DNA of 53,993 nucleotides from an uncultured Merdimonas sp. (GCA_944378225.1 CALWGE010000013.1:1-53993), one strand, 5' to 3'; numbered from the stretch's first letter, positions 16,391-23,949 are shown. Numbers and translations are program-made. Notes: a model not told the origin generated them from the letters alone.

Positions 16391-16744
16391 ATGTTACATC
16401 CGTCATACACAGATTTAATGAAAGTAGTAAACAGTGAGGTAGAGGAGGGAGAAACTCCTGTAGTAAACAGCCGTTATTCCATTGTACTGGCTACTGCAAA
16501 GCGCGCCCGTCAGATTATCGCAGGAGATACGCCTATGGTAGACGCGGACGGCAAAAAGCCGCTGTCTGTCGCAATCCAGGAACTGGAGAACGGAAAGATT
16601 AAAATTCTTTCCGAAGAAGAGGCTGCGGCCTGGGAGGCCCTGGAAGCCCAGGCAGCCGCAGAGGCAGCTAAGAAGGCCGAGGAAGTAAAGGCAGAAGAAG
16701 CGGCACAGCCGGAAGCCGAAGAGGAGACGGCAGAAGAAGAATAG
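16391..16744 (+). CDS. rpoZ: RNA polymerase omega subunit with an extended acidic tail
   Basis: Omega assists RNA polymerase assembly and binds the beta-prime C-terminus. The core MLHPSYTDLM...VNSRYSIVLATAKRARQI is at residues 1-55, as in clostridial RpoZ. The last 45 or so residues are an Ala/Glu-rich helix and acidic tail (WEALEAQAAAEAAKKAEE...EEETAEEE), longer than the minimal omega. The start at 16391 is preceded by AGGTGA; the open frame begins at 16322 but those codons show no family similarity. It is the last gene of its operon and is followed by a terminator. Confidence 0.93.
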   Translation: MLHPSYTDLMKVVNSEVEEGETPVVNSRYSIVLATAKRARQIIAGDTPMVDADGKKPLSVAIQELENGKIKILSEEEAAAWEALEAQAAAEAAKKAEEVKAEEAAQPEAEEETAEEE

Positions 16745-16763
16745 GATAAAGGCAGATTTTTGA

Positions 16764-16807
16764 GGGGACACGTCTGGCAGATAAGCTCAGCTGTGTCCCC
16801 TGTTTTT
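16764..16807 (+). terminator. Terminator of yicC-gmk-rpoZ
   Basis: GGGGACAC (16764-16771) pairs with GTGTCCCC (16793-16800), followed by TGTTTTTA. Confidence 0.82.
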
Positions 16808-16869
16808 ATATTTCGCCGGGAAGATTCGTACCTAAAAGTACAAATAAGTTGCACAATTCAGTAATCCCA

Positions 16870-16899
16870 TTGACAGTCCGAAAAGGGTTTTGTTAAGAT
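16870..16899 (+). promoter_or_regulatory. Promoter of nagB
   Basis: TTGACA (16870-16875), 18 bases, TAAGAT (16894-16899). The leader of about 85 bases holds an imperfect AGGC/GCCT hairpin (16922-16950) and ends in AGGAGGG before the ATG. There is no sign of a glmS-type ribozyme. Confidence 0.72.
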
Positions 16900-16991
16900 A
16901 AATTTATAAAATAAAAGGGAGAGGCACTGTCTGAAAGAGGCAGGGCCTGGCGGGTCCGGTTACGGTCGCGCTTTATCAGGAGGGAACTAAG

Positions 16992-17723
16992 ATGAGGATT
17001 ATCAGAGTAAAAGATTACGAGGAAATGAGCAGAAGAGCAGCAGCAGTTCTGGCGGCTCAGGTAACTGTGAAGCCTGATTGTGTACTGGGACTGGCTACAG
17101 GCTCTACGCCGATTGGAACCTATGATTGTCTGGCACAGTGGTGCAAGGAAGGCGTTCTGGACTTTTCCAAGGTTTCTACGGTGAATCTGGATGAGTACCG
17201 GGGACTGGATCATTCCAACGATCAGAGCTACTACTATTTTATGAACAAAAATCTTTTCAGCAGAATTAATATTGATCCGGAACATACCCATGTACCGGAT
17301 GGAATGGAGCCGGATCCGGAAAAAGAGAGCAGAAGATATGAGGAACTGATTCGTTCCCTTGGCGGAATCGATATTCAGCTTCTGGGTCTGGGCCATGACG
17401 GTCATATCGGCTTTAATGAGCCCAACAGCTTTTTTGATAAATGTACGCATTGCGTAGATCTGACAGAGATGACCATTGAAGCAAATAAGCGTTTCTTTGC
17501 ATCTGCTGACGAAGTGCCGAGACAGGCTTATACAATGGGAATCGGAACTATTATGCACGCAAGAAAGCTCCTGATGATAGTCAGCGGAGCTGACAAGGCA
17601 GATATCGCGGCTGCAGCTTTCTGTGGTGAGGTGAAGCCGGAGGTTCCGGCATCCATTATTCAGTTCCATCCGGATGTGACCATCATTGGCGATGAGGCTG
17701 CTCTGTCCAAAATCCCTGAATAA
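16992..17723 (+). CDS. nagB: Glucosamine-6-phosphate deaminase
   Basis: NagB converts glucosamine-6-phosphate to fructose-6-phosphate and ammonia, feeding amino sugars into glycolysis. The 243-residue protein shows GLATGSTPIGTY (phosphate loop), NLDEYRGLD with catalytic Asp/Glu, LGLGHDGHIGFNEP containing the catalytic His, and the late MGIGTIMHAR and LMIVSGADKA segments. It is close to the short Gram-positive form, which lacks the C-terminal allosteric extension of E. coli NagB. No nagA is adjacent. No terminator follows directly; the first one in the right orientation lies at 17958, beyond the opposing DUF378 gene. Confidence 0.96.
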   Translation: MRIIRVKDYEEMSRRAAAVLAAQVTVKPDCVLGLATGSTPIGTYDCLAQWCKEGVLDFSKVSTVNLDEYRGLDHSNDQSYYYFMNKNLFSRINIDPEHTHVPDGMEPDPEKESRRYEELIRSLGGIDIQLLGLGHDGHIGFNEPNSFFDKCTHCVDLTEMTIEANKRFFASADEVPRQAYTMGIGTIMHARKLLMIVSGADKADIAAAAFCGEVKPEVPASIIQFHPDVTIIGDEAALSKIPE

Positions 17724-17739
17724 GAATGCCGGTTCAGGC

Positions 17740-17937
17740 CTATTTCTCGTCGGACCGGACAAAGAAGCGGAACAGATAAAGACCGCTTAAGCCGACCAGG
17801 GTATACACGATTCTGGAAAGCAGACTCATATTTCCGAAGAGAAAGTTTACCAGATCGAAACGAAGGATGCCGATGAGCCCCCAGTTGAGTGTGCCGATAA
17901 TGGCTATGGTAAGGGCCGTACAGTCTAAGAATTTCAT
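17740..17937 (-). CDS. DUF378 family small membrane protein
   Basis: This 65-residue protein has two hydrophobic segments (about 8-27 and 42-60). It carries the DUF378 signature: LTIAIIGTLNWGLIGI followed by VNFLFG and a LVGLSGLYL second helix. The function of the family is unknown. The start follows AAGGAGA. It lies tail-to-tail with nagB and 85 bases downstream of the DUF4250 gene on the same strand, so the two small genes may be co-transcribed. The nagB transcript probably reads antisense through it. Confidence 0.9.
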   Translation of the reverse strand: MKFLDCTALTIAIIGTLNWGLIGILRFDLVNFLFGNMSLLSRIVYTLVGLSGLYLFRFFVRSDEK

Positions 17938-17957
17938 AAAAGGTATCTCCTTTCCAC

Positions 17958-17992
17958 CAGGGACCGTATGTTACGGTCCCTGTGTGTTTTTT
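17958..17992 (+). terminator. Plus-strand terminator beyond the DUF378 gene
   Basis: A ten-pair perfect stem (17959-17968 with 17972-17981) with a three-base loop is followed by GTGTGTTTTTT. The T-run is on the plus strand only, so it serves transcripts arriving from nagB, not the minus-strand genes. Confidence 0.85.
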
Positions 17993-18021
17993 CAGTAATA
18001 GACTGCACAGAAAAATGAAAA

Positions 18022-18195
18022 TTATACAAAACTGTTTGTTTTGGGATCATAGAGAAAATCGATGGATGCCAGAGTGGATTCAACAGAACTGCGGTCTACG
18101 TCCAGCGACTGACAGAGTTCGTCAAGAGAGGGATAATTATCCCGGAGCTGCATGTTAATCCAGCTTAAAAGCATAAATGGATCTTTGGGTATCAT
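18022..18195 (-). CDS. DUF4250 family small protein
   Basis: This is a 57-residue gene. The protein starts MIPKDPFMLLSWINMQLRD, continues with NYPSLDELCQSLDVD and ends IDFLYDPKTNSFV. That matches the compact DUF4250 family found in Clostridia, whose function is unknown. The likely fold is a small helical domain resembling a HTH. AGGAGG (18205-18210 on the opposite strand) sits nine bases ahead of the ATG, and a TTGCAA-N17-TATCAT promoter lies just upstream. It is divergent from the membrane protein at 18329. Confidence 0.87.
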   Translation of the reverse strand: MIPKDPFMLLSWINMQLRDNYPSLDELCQSLDVDRSSVESTLASIDFLYDPKTNSFV

Positions 18196-18221
18196 ATGAT
18201 TTTACCTCCTGTCAGTCTTGT

Positions 18222-18250
18222 ATGATAAGACATTGCTGCGGAACTTGCAA
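18222..18250 (-). promoter_or_regulatory. Promoter of DUF4250/DUF378, sharing its -35
   Basis: On the minus strand TTGCAA (18245-18250), 17 bases, TATCAT (18222-18227). TTGCAA is its own reverse complement and also serves the divergent promoter. Confidence 0.62.
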
Positions 18251-18273
18251 GCAGGAATTTTTTCTGATACACT
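18245..18273 (+). promoter_or_regulatory. Promoter of the membrane protein at 18329, sharing its -35
   Basis: TTGCAA (18245-18250), 17 bases, TACACT (18268-18273). The -35 hexamer is the same six bases used on the other strand. Confidence 0.62.
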
Positions 18274-18328
18274 GGGATTAACGGCTGCCGGTTGGGGCAG
18301 CTGAAAGCGACGGTAAAGGAGAAAGAAA

Positions 18329-18799
18329 ATGGAGAAGCATGAAAATGAAAAGGAGCAGCACAAAGAAGTCCAGAAGCTGACGCTGGCTGTTCTGGCAGTG
18401 ATGACGGTCATCATTCTGGGGTATGTGGTGTATGGACTTACAACACAGTCTATGAATATGCTGGTATTCAGTGTGCTTCTGGGAGGCTTTGTAGTCATAT
18501 ATCTGGTTCTGTCTGATGTTGTGGAACCTTACCGCCTCGGAATGCTGGAAGATCTTGCGCCGGAACGCCGGACAGGGTTTCTGAAAGTTCTTCTTATGGA
18601 TCTTCTGGGAGGAGGCGCTCTGATTTACTGGATTGCCGGACTGGGTTCTGAATCAGGGAACGATATTCTGATTCCTTTCCTGATTTATTTCCTTACTGCA
18701 CAGCTCAAACGAAAATATCGGGCCGAGTTTGAAGGGACTGCAGGAGAAGAAGACGAAGAAGAGGAAACGGCGGAAGAGACCGAAGACAAAGAAGTTTAA
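18329..18799 (+). CDS. Uncharacterised membrane protein with acidic C-terminus
   Basis: I do not recognise this 156-residue protein. A charged start (MEKHENEKEQHKE) precedes about four hydrophobic segments (around 17-38, 44-62, 85-105 and 108-122). A short basic stretch and a tail of almost continuous Glu/Asp (EEDEEEETAEETEDKE) follow. This layout suggests a small integral membrane protein with both ends in the cytoplasm. The start follows AAAGGAG. It has its own promoter and a terminator at 18858, and it stands back-to-back with the DUF4250 gene. Confidence 0.75.
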   Translation: MEKHENEKEQHKEVQKLTLAVLAVMTVIILGYVVYGLTTQSMNMLVFSVLLGGFVVIYLVLSDVVEPYRLGMLEDLAPERRTGFLKVLLMDLLGGGALIYWIAGLGSESGNDILIPFLIYFLTAQLKRKYRAEFEGTAGEEDEEEETAEETEDKEV

Positions 18800-18857
18800 G
18801 AAGAGAAAACTTCAGGACAGGGAAGCCGGAAACTGCGCATAAGAATCAAAAGCAGGG

Positions 18858-18885
18858 AAAAAGCGGGTTCAAAGCCCCGCTTTTT
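18858..18885 (+). terminator. Terminator after the acidic-tail membrane protein
   Basis: AAGCGGG pairs with CCCGCTT inside a symmetrical A-run/T-run; five T follow at 18881-18885. It can work in both directions. Confidence 0.82.
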
Positions 18886-18927
18886 CTGCATATATTGAAA
18901 GAAAGAATTTCAAAAGCGGAGATTGGC

Positions 18928-19653
18928 GTGGAAAACAGAAACAGAACCGGAATCCCTGGATGGAAGAGAGGTCTGCTGACAGCTGTTGTGGGAATCGGAA
19001 TGGTTCTGGCTGCAGGGGCATACCGGGAACAATCCACAGAACAGGAACAGGCAGAAACTCTGGCGGGATATGACGCGGCAGAGAGTGTTTCGGGAGAGAA
19101 AAAGAAAATAGCTCTGACTTTCGATGACGGTCCGCATCCAGTTTATACGGAACAGCTTCTTGACGGGCTGTCAGAGCGGAATGTGAAAGCAACGTTTTTC
19201 CTGTTGGGATGCAATATTGAGGGCAATGAAGAAATTGTCCGGCGTATTGCGGAGGAAGGGCATCTGTTAGGAAATCACACTTTTTATCACGTAGATATTA
19301 CAAAACTGTCCCGGGAAGAAGCCTGTGCAGAGATTCTGGATACCAGCAGTAAAATTACAGAAATTACAGATCAGCCCGTGGAGTATGTAAGACCACCTTT
19401 TGGAAACTGGAATCAGGATCTGGAATGTGAGGTTATGATGATTCCTGTTTTCTGGACTGTGGATACTCTGGACTGGAGCACCAGAAACGCAGACCGGCTG
19501 GTGGAAGAAGTGGTGTCAGAGGTTGAGGAAAATGACATTATTCTGATGCATGATTCCTATGACAGCACAGTAAGGGCAGCTCTTCGCATCATAGATCTTC
19601 TGCAGGCACAGGGGTATGAATTTGTAACCGTCGATGAGCTGATTCTGGAATAG
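18928..19653 (+). CDS. Polysaccharide deacetylase (NodB domain), membrane-anchored
   Basis: This is a carbohydrate esterase family 4 enzyme that likely removes N-acetyl groups from cell-wall or capsule glycans. It has an N-terminal signal anchor (GLLTAVVGIGMVLAAGA) followed by the NodB domain. The NodB motifs are TFDDGPH (motif 1, catalytic Asp and metal Asp), NHTFYH (motif 2, metal His pair), RPPFG (motif 3), VDTLDWS (motif 4) and LMHD (motif 5, catalytic His). All metal and catalytic residues appear intact. The GTG at 18928 follows GGAG by six bases and gives 241 residues. An in-frame TTG at 18895 lacks a ribosome site and overlaps the edge of the preceding terminator region. rarA starts 17 bases downstream. 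Confidence 0.92.
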   Translation: MENRNRTGIPGWKRGLLTAVVGIGMVLAAGAYREQSTEQEQAETLAGYDAAESVSGEKKKIALTFDDGPHPVYTEQLLDGLSERNVKATFFLLGCNIEGNEEIVRRIAEEGHLLGNHTFYHVDITKLSREEACAEILDTSSKITEITDQPVEYVRPPFGNWNQDLECEVMMIPVFWTVDTLDWSTRNADRLVEEVVSEVEENDIILMHDSYDSTVRAALRIIDLLQAQGYEFVTVDELILE

Positions 19654-19670
19654 AAACTGAGGAGCACAGT

Positions 19671-20993
19671 ATGGATTTATTTGATTATATGCGGGAGAGC
19701 CGGATGGAGCAGGAAGCTCCTCTGGCCTCACGGCTGCGTCCACGGACGCTGGAAGAGATCGTAGGCCAGAAACACATTCTGGGAAAGGACAGACTTCTGT
19801 ATCGGGCAATCCGGGCGGACAAGCTGAGTTCTCTGATTTTTTACGGACCTCCGGGAACCGGGAAAACGACAATCGCCCGGGTGATTGCCAATACGACAAA
19901 GGCGGATTTTACCCAGCTGAATGCGACAGTAGCAGGGAAAAAGGACATGGAGGCTGTGACAGCCAGAGCAAAGGATAATCTGGGCATGTATGGGCGGAAA
20001 ACAATCCTGTTTGTAGATGAGATTCATCGTTTTAACAAAGGACAGCAGGATTATCTGCTTCCGTTCGTGGAGGACGGTACGCTGATTCTGATTGGCGCGA
20101 CTACAGAAAATCCTTATTTTGAAGTAAACGGAGCGCTTCTGTCCCGATCTGTAATATTTGAACTGAAACCTCTGAGCAAAGAAGATATTCTGGAGCTGAT
20201 TCACAGAGCAGTTACGGATACTGAACGGGGGATGGGGGCTTATCAGCCGGAAATCACAGAAGAAGCGGCAGATTTTCTTGCAGATATTTCAGGAGGAGAT
20301 GCCCGTTCGGCACTGAACGCCATAGAACTGGGAGTACTGACCACAGAAAAAAGCGGAGATGGAAAAATCCATCTGACACTGGATGTTATGTCAGAATGTA
20401 TCCAGAAACGGACAGTACAGTATGACAGGACGGGAGATAATCATTACGACACGATTTCAGCGTTCATTAAGAGTATGCGGGGTTCCGATCCGGATGCGGC
20501 TGTATATTATCTTGCAAAAATGATTTACGCAGGGGAAGATGAACGTTTTATTGCCCGCAGAATTATGATTTGCGCTTCTGAAGACGTGGGAAATGCAGAT
20601 CCGATGGCTCTGACTGTGGCTGTGTCTGCTGCGCAGGCGGTGGAGCGCATCGGATTTCCGGAAGCTCAGATTATTCTGGCACAGGCGGCATCTTATGTTG
20701 CATGCGCCCCTAAGAGCAATTCAGCCGTCATGGCCATCAGCAAGGCCATGGAATCGGTGAAAAACCGGCGAACCAGTGTGCCTGCGCATCTTCAGGATGC
20801 ACATTATGGGGGAGCAGGTAAGCTGGGGCATGGGACAGGATACAAATATGCGCATAATTATCCCAACCATTATGTGGAACAGCAGTATCTTCCGACAGAG
20901 ATTCTGGGAGAGAAATTCTACGAGCCTTCGGATAATGGATATGAACATCAGATTCGTGAGTATTTTCGCAAGATAAAAGGGGAAGAGGCCTGA
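19671..20993 (+). CDS. rarA: Replication-associated recombination protein RarA/MgsA
   Basis: This AAA+ ATPase of the clamp-loader clade acts at stalled replication forks. The 440-residue protein carries PLASRLRPRTLEEIVGQ at the start, Walker A GPPGTGKTT, Walker B LFVDEIHRFNKGQQD, sensor 1 GATTENP and sensor 2 GGDARSALN. The C-terminal RarA tetramerisation domain has KSMRGSDPDAAVYYLA, ICASEDVG and the terminal HNYPNHYVEQQYLP segment. The start follows GAGGAG. The stop codon lies inside the loop of the hairpin at 20979. Confidence 0.96.
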   Translation: MDLFDYMRESRMEQEAPLASRLRPRTLEEIVGQKHILGKDRLLYRAIRADKLSSLIFYGPPGTGKTTIARVIANTTKADFTQLNATVAGKKDMEAVTARAKDNLGMYGRKTILFVDEIHRFNKGQQDYLLPFVEDGTLILIGATTENPYFEVNGALLSRSVIFELKPLSKEDILELIHRAVTDTERGMGAYQPEITEEAADFLADISGGDARSALNAIELGVLTTEKSGDGKIHLTLDVMSECIQKRTVQYDRTGDNHYDTISAFIKSMRGSDPDAAVYYLAKMIYAGEDERFIARRIMICASEDVGNADPMALTVAVSAAQAVERIGFPEAQIILAQAASYVACAPKSNSAVMAISKAMESVKNRRTSVPAHLQDAHYGGAGKLGHGTGYKYAHNYPNHYVEQQYLPTEILGEKFYEPSDNGYEHQIREYFRKIKGEEA

Positions 20994-21009
20994 TAAAGGC
21001 TTCTTCCCC
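20974..21009 (-). terminator. Terminator between rarA and the cyclophilin gene
   Basis: A 12-bp stem (20979-20990 with 20998-21009) overlaps the rarA stop codon. On the minus strand it is followed by TTTTATCTT, so it best fits termination of the cyclophilin transcript; on the plus strand there is no T-run. Confidence 0.7.
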
Positions 21010-21067
21010 TGATAAACACAGATAATGACCCAATGAACAGTATGTTCTGCAGTGCCGTTTAAAGGCT

Positions 21068-21586
21068 TTATACTGTCTCCGGATCCGGATACTCTGTTCC
21101 AAAGGTATCTGCAGTGACGGACTTCATAACCTGAGGAGTCATGGGACGATCCCGGAAATCCGTGGGAGTCTGGGCGATTTTATCTACAATTTCCATGCCT
21201 TCGATTACCTTGCCGAAAGCAGCATAAGCGCCGTCCAGATGCGGAGAGGTCTTATGCATGATAAAGAACTGGGAGCCGGCAGAATCCGGATGCATGGCAC
21301 GGGCCATGGAGAGAACACCGGGAGTGTGCTTCAGGTCATTGTCAAACCCATTCTGTGCAAATTCTCCGCGGATGCAGTAGCCGGGACCTCCCATGCCGTT
21401 GCCGTCAGGACAGCCGCCCTGGATCATAAAGCCTGCAATAACCCTGTGAAAAACGAGACCGTTATAGAAGCCTTTTTTCACAAGACTCAGAAAGTTATTG
21501 ACTGTATTGGGGGCGATGTCAGGGTAGAGTTCCGCCCGGATAATATCCCCGTTTTCCATTTCAAATGTAACTATTGGATTTGCCAT
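21068..21586 (-). CDS. Peptidyl-prolyl cis-trans isomerase, cyclophilin type
   Basis: This is a cytosolic cyclophilin that accelerates proline isomerisation. The start MANPIVTFEMENG follows AAGGAGA by six bases and gives 172 residues. Eight further upstream codons are open but would place the ribosome site inside the gene. Active-site residues of the family are recognisable: the FHRVIAGFMIQGG catalytic Arg loop, MARAMHPDSAGSQFFI, and HLDGAYAAFGKVIEGM. No signal peptide is present. It faces rarA tail-to-tail. Confidence 0.95.
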   Translation of the reverse strand: MANPIVTFEMENGDIIRAELYPDIAPNTVNNFLSLVKKGFYNGLVFHRVIAGFMIQGGCPDGNGMGGPGYCIRGEFAQNGFDNDLKHTPGVLSMARAMHPDSAGSQFFIMHKTSPHLDGAYAAFGKVIEGMEIVDKIAQTPTDFRDRPMTPQVMKSVTADTFGTEYPDPETV

Positions 21587-21687
21587 AATCATTCTCCTTT
21601 TTGTACACATGTCGTTTTGGAGACATGCAGATTCATCACTCTATATAGTAACGGAAAAGAAGGAGGACGTAAAGGAGTTTTTAAAAA

Positions 21688-22557
21688 ATGCTGAAAGGGC
21701 TTGTGATAGCTGTTTCTGAAGCACAGCTTCTGGAGAAAGAGCTGAACAGACAACAGTTTCCGTGGGTGGAAATTCCTAAAACGGACGGGAAAGTATTTCG
21801 GGACAGGGATGATTTTCGGAGAGCGACAGAACAGCTTGCTGCACAGAAAGAAGAGCTTTTATGTCTGGTAGAAACAGATCAGGAGGAGCAGACGGCCCGC
21901 TCGATGGGGCTGATTTGTATTGGCTATATCGATCCTGAGCAGGAAAGAGGCCAGCGTCTGTCAGGCTGTCGCGTCCTTCTGGAGGGGCTTGAGGAAATAG
22001 ATCTGCAGTTCCTGCAGAATGTTCATACCAGAGCGCTGGGGCTTCCGGTGACGGTAGCAGAGACACAGCGTCTTCTGATTCGGGAAATGACCATTGCTGA
22101 TTTGGATGATATTCATACACTTTATCAGGAAGGAGAATTTACGGGATTTCAGCGTCATGATCAAATAAGCCGGCAGGAAGAAGAGGAAAGGATCAAAGCT
22201 TATATCACTTATATGTATGGACTGTACCAGTTTGGTATGTGGGTGGTAATAGAAAAGGAAAGCGGATTGCTGATTGGGCGTGTGGGTTTTGGTATTGCAG
22301 ACTATCTGGATTTTTCAGAGATTGATATGGGATACCTTATTAAAAAAGAGCACCGCTGCCGTGGATATGCAGAGGAGGCGAGCCGGGCAGTTCTTGATTA
22401 CGCGGTCCGGGTTCTGGAATTTCAGGAGGTGAGTGCATATGTGGAGCAGAAAAATCTGATTTCCATACATCTGCTGGAAAAGCTGGGATTTCGCAGAATG
22501 AAAGCCTTTACTCGTGAAGGGAAGGAGCTTTATCGGTATCTGTGTTCGCTTTCATAG
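21688..22557 (+). CDS. GNAT-family N-acetyltransferase with an extra N-terminal domain
   Basis: The C-terminal half (about 128-286) is a GNAT acetyltransferase. It has RLLIREMTIADLDDIHTLY, the acetyl-CoA loop GYLIKKEHRCRGYAEEA and the later VEQKNLISIHLLEKLGFRRM. The first 120 residues form a separate alpha/beta domain ending in GLICIGYIDPEQE and GCRVLLEGLEEID. That recalls the Rossmannoid HAD-like or receiver-like domain seen before GNATs in related Clostridia, and I cannot assign it. The acceptor substrate is unknown. The gene starts after AAAGGAG and stands alone between two minus-strand genes. Confidence 0.85.
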   Translation: MLKGLVIAVSEAQLLEKELNRQQFPWVEIPKTDGKVFRDRDDFRRATEQLAAQKEELLCLVETDQEEQTARSMGLICIGYIDPEQERGQRLSGCRVLLEGLEEIDLQFLQNVHTRALGLPVTVAETQRLLIREMTIADLDDIHTLYQEGEFTGFQRHDQISRQEEEERIKAYITYMYGLYQFGMWVVIEKESGLLIGRVGFGIADYLDFSEIDMGYLIKKEHRCRGYAEEASRAVLDYAVRVLEFQEVSAYVEQKNLISIHLLEKLGFRRMKAFTREGKELYRYLCSLS

Positions 22558-22587
22558 AATGTTTGCCAGGAATCGTTATTTCACAGA

Positions 22588-22644
22588 ATAAAACAAAACA
22601 GGAATCTGTCTTACAGAACAGTCTCCTGTAAGGCGGATTCCTGT
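22588..22644 (-). terminator. Terminator of the hemerythrin gene
   Basis: A long, nearly continuous stem (22598-22616 with 22626-22644, two G-T pairs) is followed on the minus strand by TTTTGTTTTATT. Confidence 0.85.
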
Positions 22645-22662
22645 GATAAAATCAGACAGATA

Positions 22663-23073
22663 TTAGTTTGTATGGCTCTGTACGTATGCCGCCACAGCCT
22701 TATCCTGAATCTGAATGTGATTCAGAAGCCATTCAGTGATATTTTTATTCACTGCTTCTACAAAAGCATCTGTAGGACCTTCTTCTTCCTCCAGCATGTC
22801 CAGAAGCTCATGAACAGATTTTACAAAGGTCTGATGCTGTTCCTTATGTGCTTCGATACCCGGATATCCGACTTCCTCCTGCAGTTTTTCCTCTGCCTGG
22901 AAGTGAAATTCGGTATAATCCAGAAGGAAATTGAGAGTCTGGATAGCAGCACGCTTTTCTGTGCCCAGATAGCAGCTTTCCAGCAGCTTGTTTACACGGT
23001 CGATCAATTCTTTGTGCTGCTGATCGATCAGTTCGTTTCCGGTTTCCAGGGATTTATCAAATGTTACGCTCAT
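22663..23073 (-). CDS. Bacteriohemerythrin
   Basis: This is a non-haem diiron four-helix protein that binds oxygen. All seven expected iron ligands are visible: His20, His57, Glu61, His76, His80, His119 and Asp124, in IDQQHKEL, FHFQAEE, HKEQH and HIQIQD. The 136 residues form a single-domain protein without a sensor or methyl-accepting part, so storage, scavenging or sensing of O2 in an anaerobe are all possible. The start follows AAGGAGGAG. It is divergent from a lipoprotein gene, with a 16-bp perfect palindrome between them. Confidence 0.95.
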   Translation of the reverse strand: MSVTFDKSLETGNELIDQQHKELIDRVNKLLESCYLGTEKRAAIQTLNFLLDYTEFHFQAEEKLQEEVGYPGIEAHKEQHQTFVKSVHELLDMLEEEEGPTDAFVEAVNKNITEWLLNHIQIQDKAVAAYVQSHTN

Positions 23074-23161
23074 CAGATGCTCCTCCTTGTTTCATTAACC
23101 TGCGTTAAAGTGTACAAATCCAAATCTTTAGATAAGTATATGCAGAATACAGAGAATAATC

Positions 23162-23177
23162 TGTTGCAATTGCAACA
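23162..23177. promoter_or_regulatory. Perfect 16-bp palindrome, operator candidate
   Basis: TGTTGCAATTGCAACA is perfectly self-complementary. It lies about 90 bases upstream of the hemerythrin start and about 20 bases upstream of the -35 of the opposing lipoprotein promoter. No regulator gene is adjacent. Confidence 0.45.
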
Positions 23178-23197
23178 AATTGTAAAAATTCCTTTGC

Positions 23198-23227
23198 TTG
23201 CCCCGGGAATGGCAGATGTGGTATTAT
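23198..23227 (+). promoter_or_regulatory. Promoter of the lipoprotein gene at 23277
   Basis: TTGCCC (23198-23203), 18 bases, TATTAT (23222-23227). A transcript from here leaves about 40 bases of leader before 23277 but fewer than 20 before the alternative ATG at 23253. Confidence 0.5.
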
Positions 23228-23276
23228 TACGAACAACAGGAAAAATACAGGAATGGAGAGGAAAGGGTTTGCTTTT

Positions 23277-23864
23277 ATGAGGATAAAGGATGAACTGCTG
23301 CGTTTTTGCCTGGCGGCAGGAACACTCTGTCTGGCGGCAGGATTTCTGCTGACGGGCTGTAAGGGAAATGAGAAAATGGAAGCATATCAGAACAGTGGTG
23401 TGCAGACAGAGCAGTCAGGGCTGCCGGAGAGAGAACAGGAGAAGAAGCCGGCGGCAGGCCTCATTCTGACAAGCAGAGACGCCGGGGAAAATGAAGAAAT
23501 TGTGGAAGCTATGGAAGAGCTGGCACATGAAAATGATTTTCGGCTTGTAGTTTATACTCCGGATGTATCTGAACAGGAGGCCGCTGAGGCGGAAGACCTG
23601 GAAACCGGAAGTTTTGCAATCTGTGATGTGGATCCGATAGAATATCAGATGCTGGGAGTCAATGAACTTGCAGCAGAGGATGTGGATGTCATCGCGATTC
23701 ACCCAAATCACAGTGAAGCCCTGGAGAGTGTGCTGAGCGCTGCCAGAGGTGTCGGGATTCAGATTTGCGCCTGGGGATGCAGGATCCCGGAAGGAAGCGC
23801 TGACATCTGGGTGGAAAGTTCCGCGGAAATCCCGGAGGCAGTTCTGGAGCTTTTGAACTCATAG
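23277..23864 (+). CDS. Small lipoprotein resembling half of a sugar-binding protein
   Basis: A Lys/Arg start, a hydrophobic stretch and the lipobox LLTGC near residue 29 mark an exported lipoprotein. The mature part has GLILTSRDAGENEEIVEAMEELAHENDF and then IAIHPNHSEALESVLSAARGVGIQICAWG. This is the pattern of the first lobe of type-1 periplasmic sugar-binding proteins (LacI/RbsB-like). At 195 residues it is too short for both lobes. There is no permease nearby. It could be a degenerate binding protein or a sensor lipoprotein. The start at 23277 fits a normal signal peptide; an in-frame ATG at 23253 would add eight residues. Confidence 0.68.
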   Translation: MRIKDELLRFCLAAGTLCLAAGFLLTGCKGNEKMEAYQNSGVQTEQSGLPEREQEKKPAAGLILTSRDAGENEEIVEAMEELAHENDFRLVVYTPDVSEQEAAEAEDLETGSFAICDVDPIEYQMLGVNELAAEDVDVIAIHPNHSEALESVLSAARGVGIQICAWGCRIPEGSADIWVESSAEIPEAVLELLNS

Positions 23865-23875
23865 TTCTGAATATG

Positions 23876-23937
23876 AAAAAATGCGTCTGCCCTCCTGATG
23901 AAAGAAATATTTTTCATCAGGAGGGCAGACGTGTTTG
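23876..23937 (-). terminator. Strong bidirectional terminator
   Basis: A 20-bp perfect stem (23884-23903 with 23912-23931) lies between two converging genes. Six T follow on the minus strand, and GTGTTTGGTT on the plus strand. Confidence 0.85.
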
Positions 23938-23949
23938 GTTATTCTGCAT

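Noticed and set aside
16899-16991. glmS-type ribozyme or other metabolite riboswitch before nagB
   Set aside because: The leader is only about 85 bases with one weak hairpin, and nagB is not a glmS gene.
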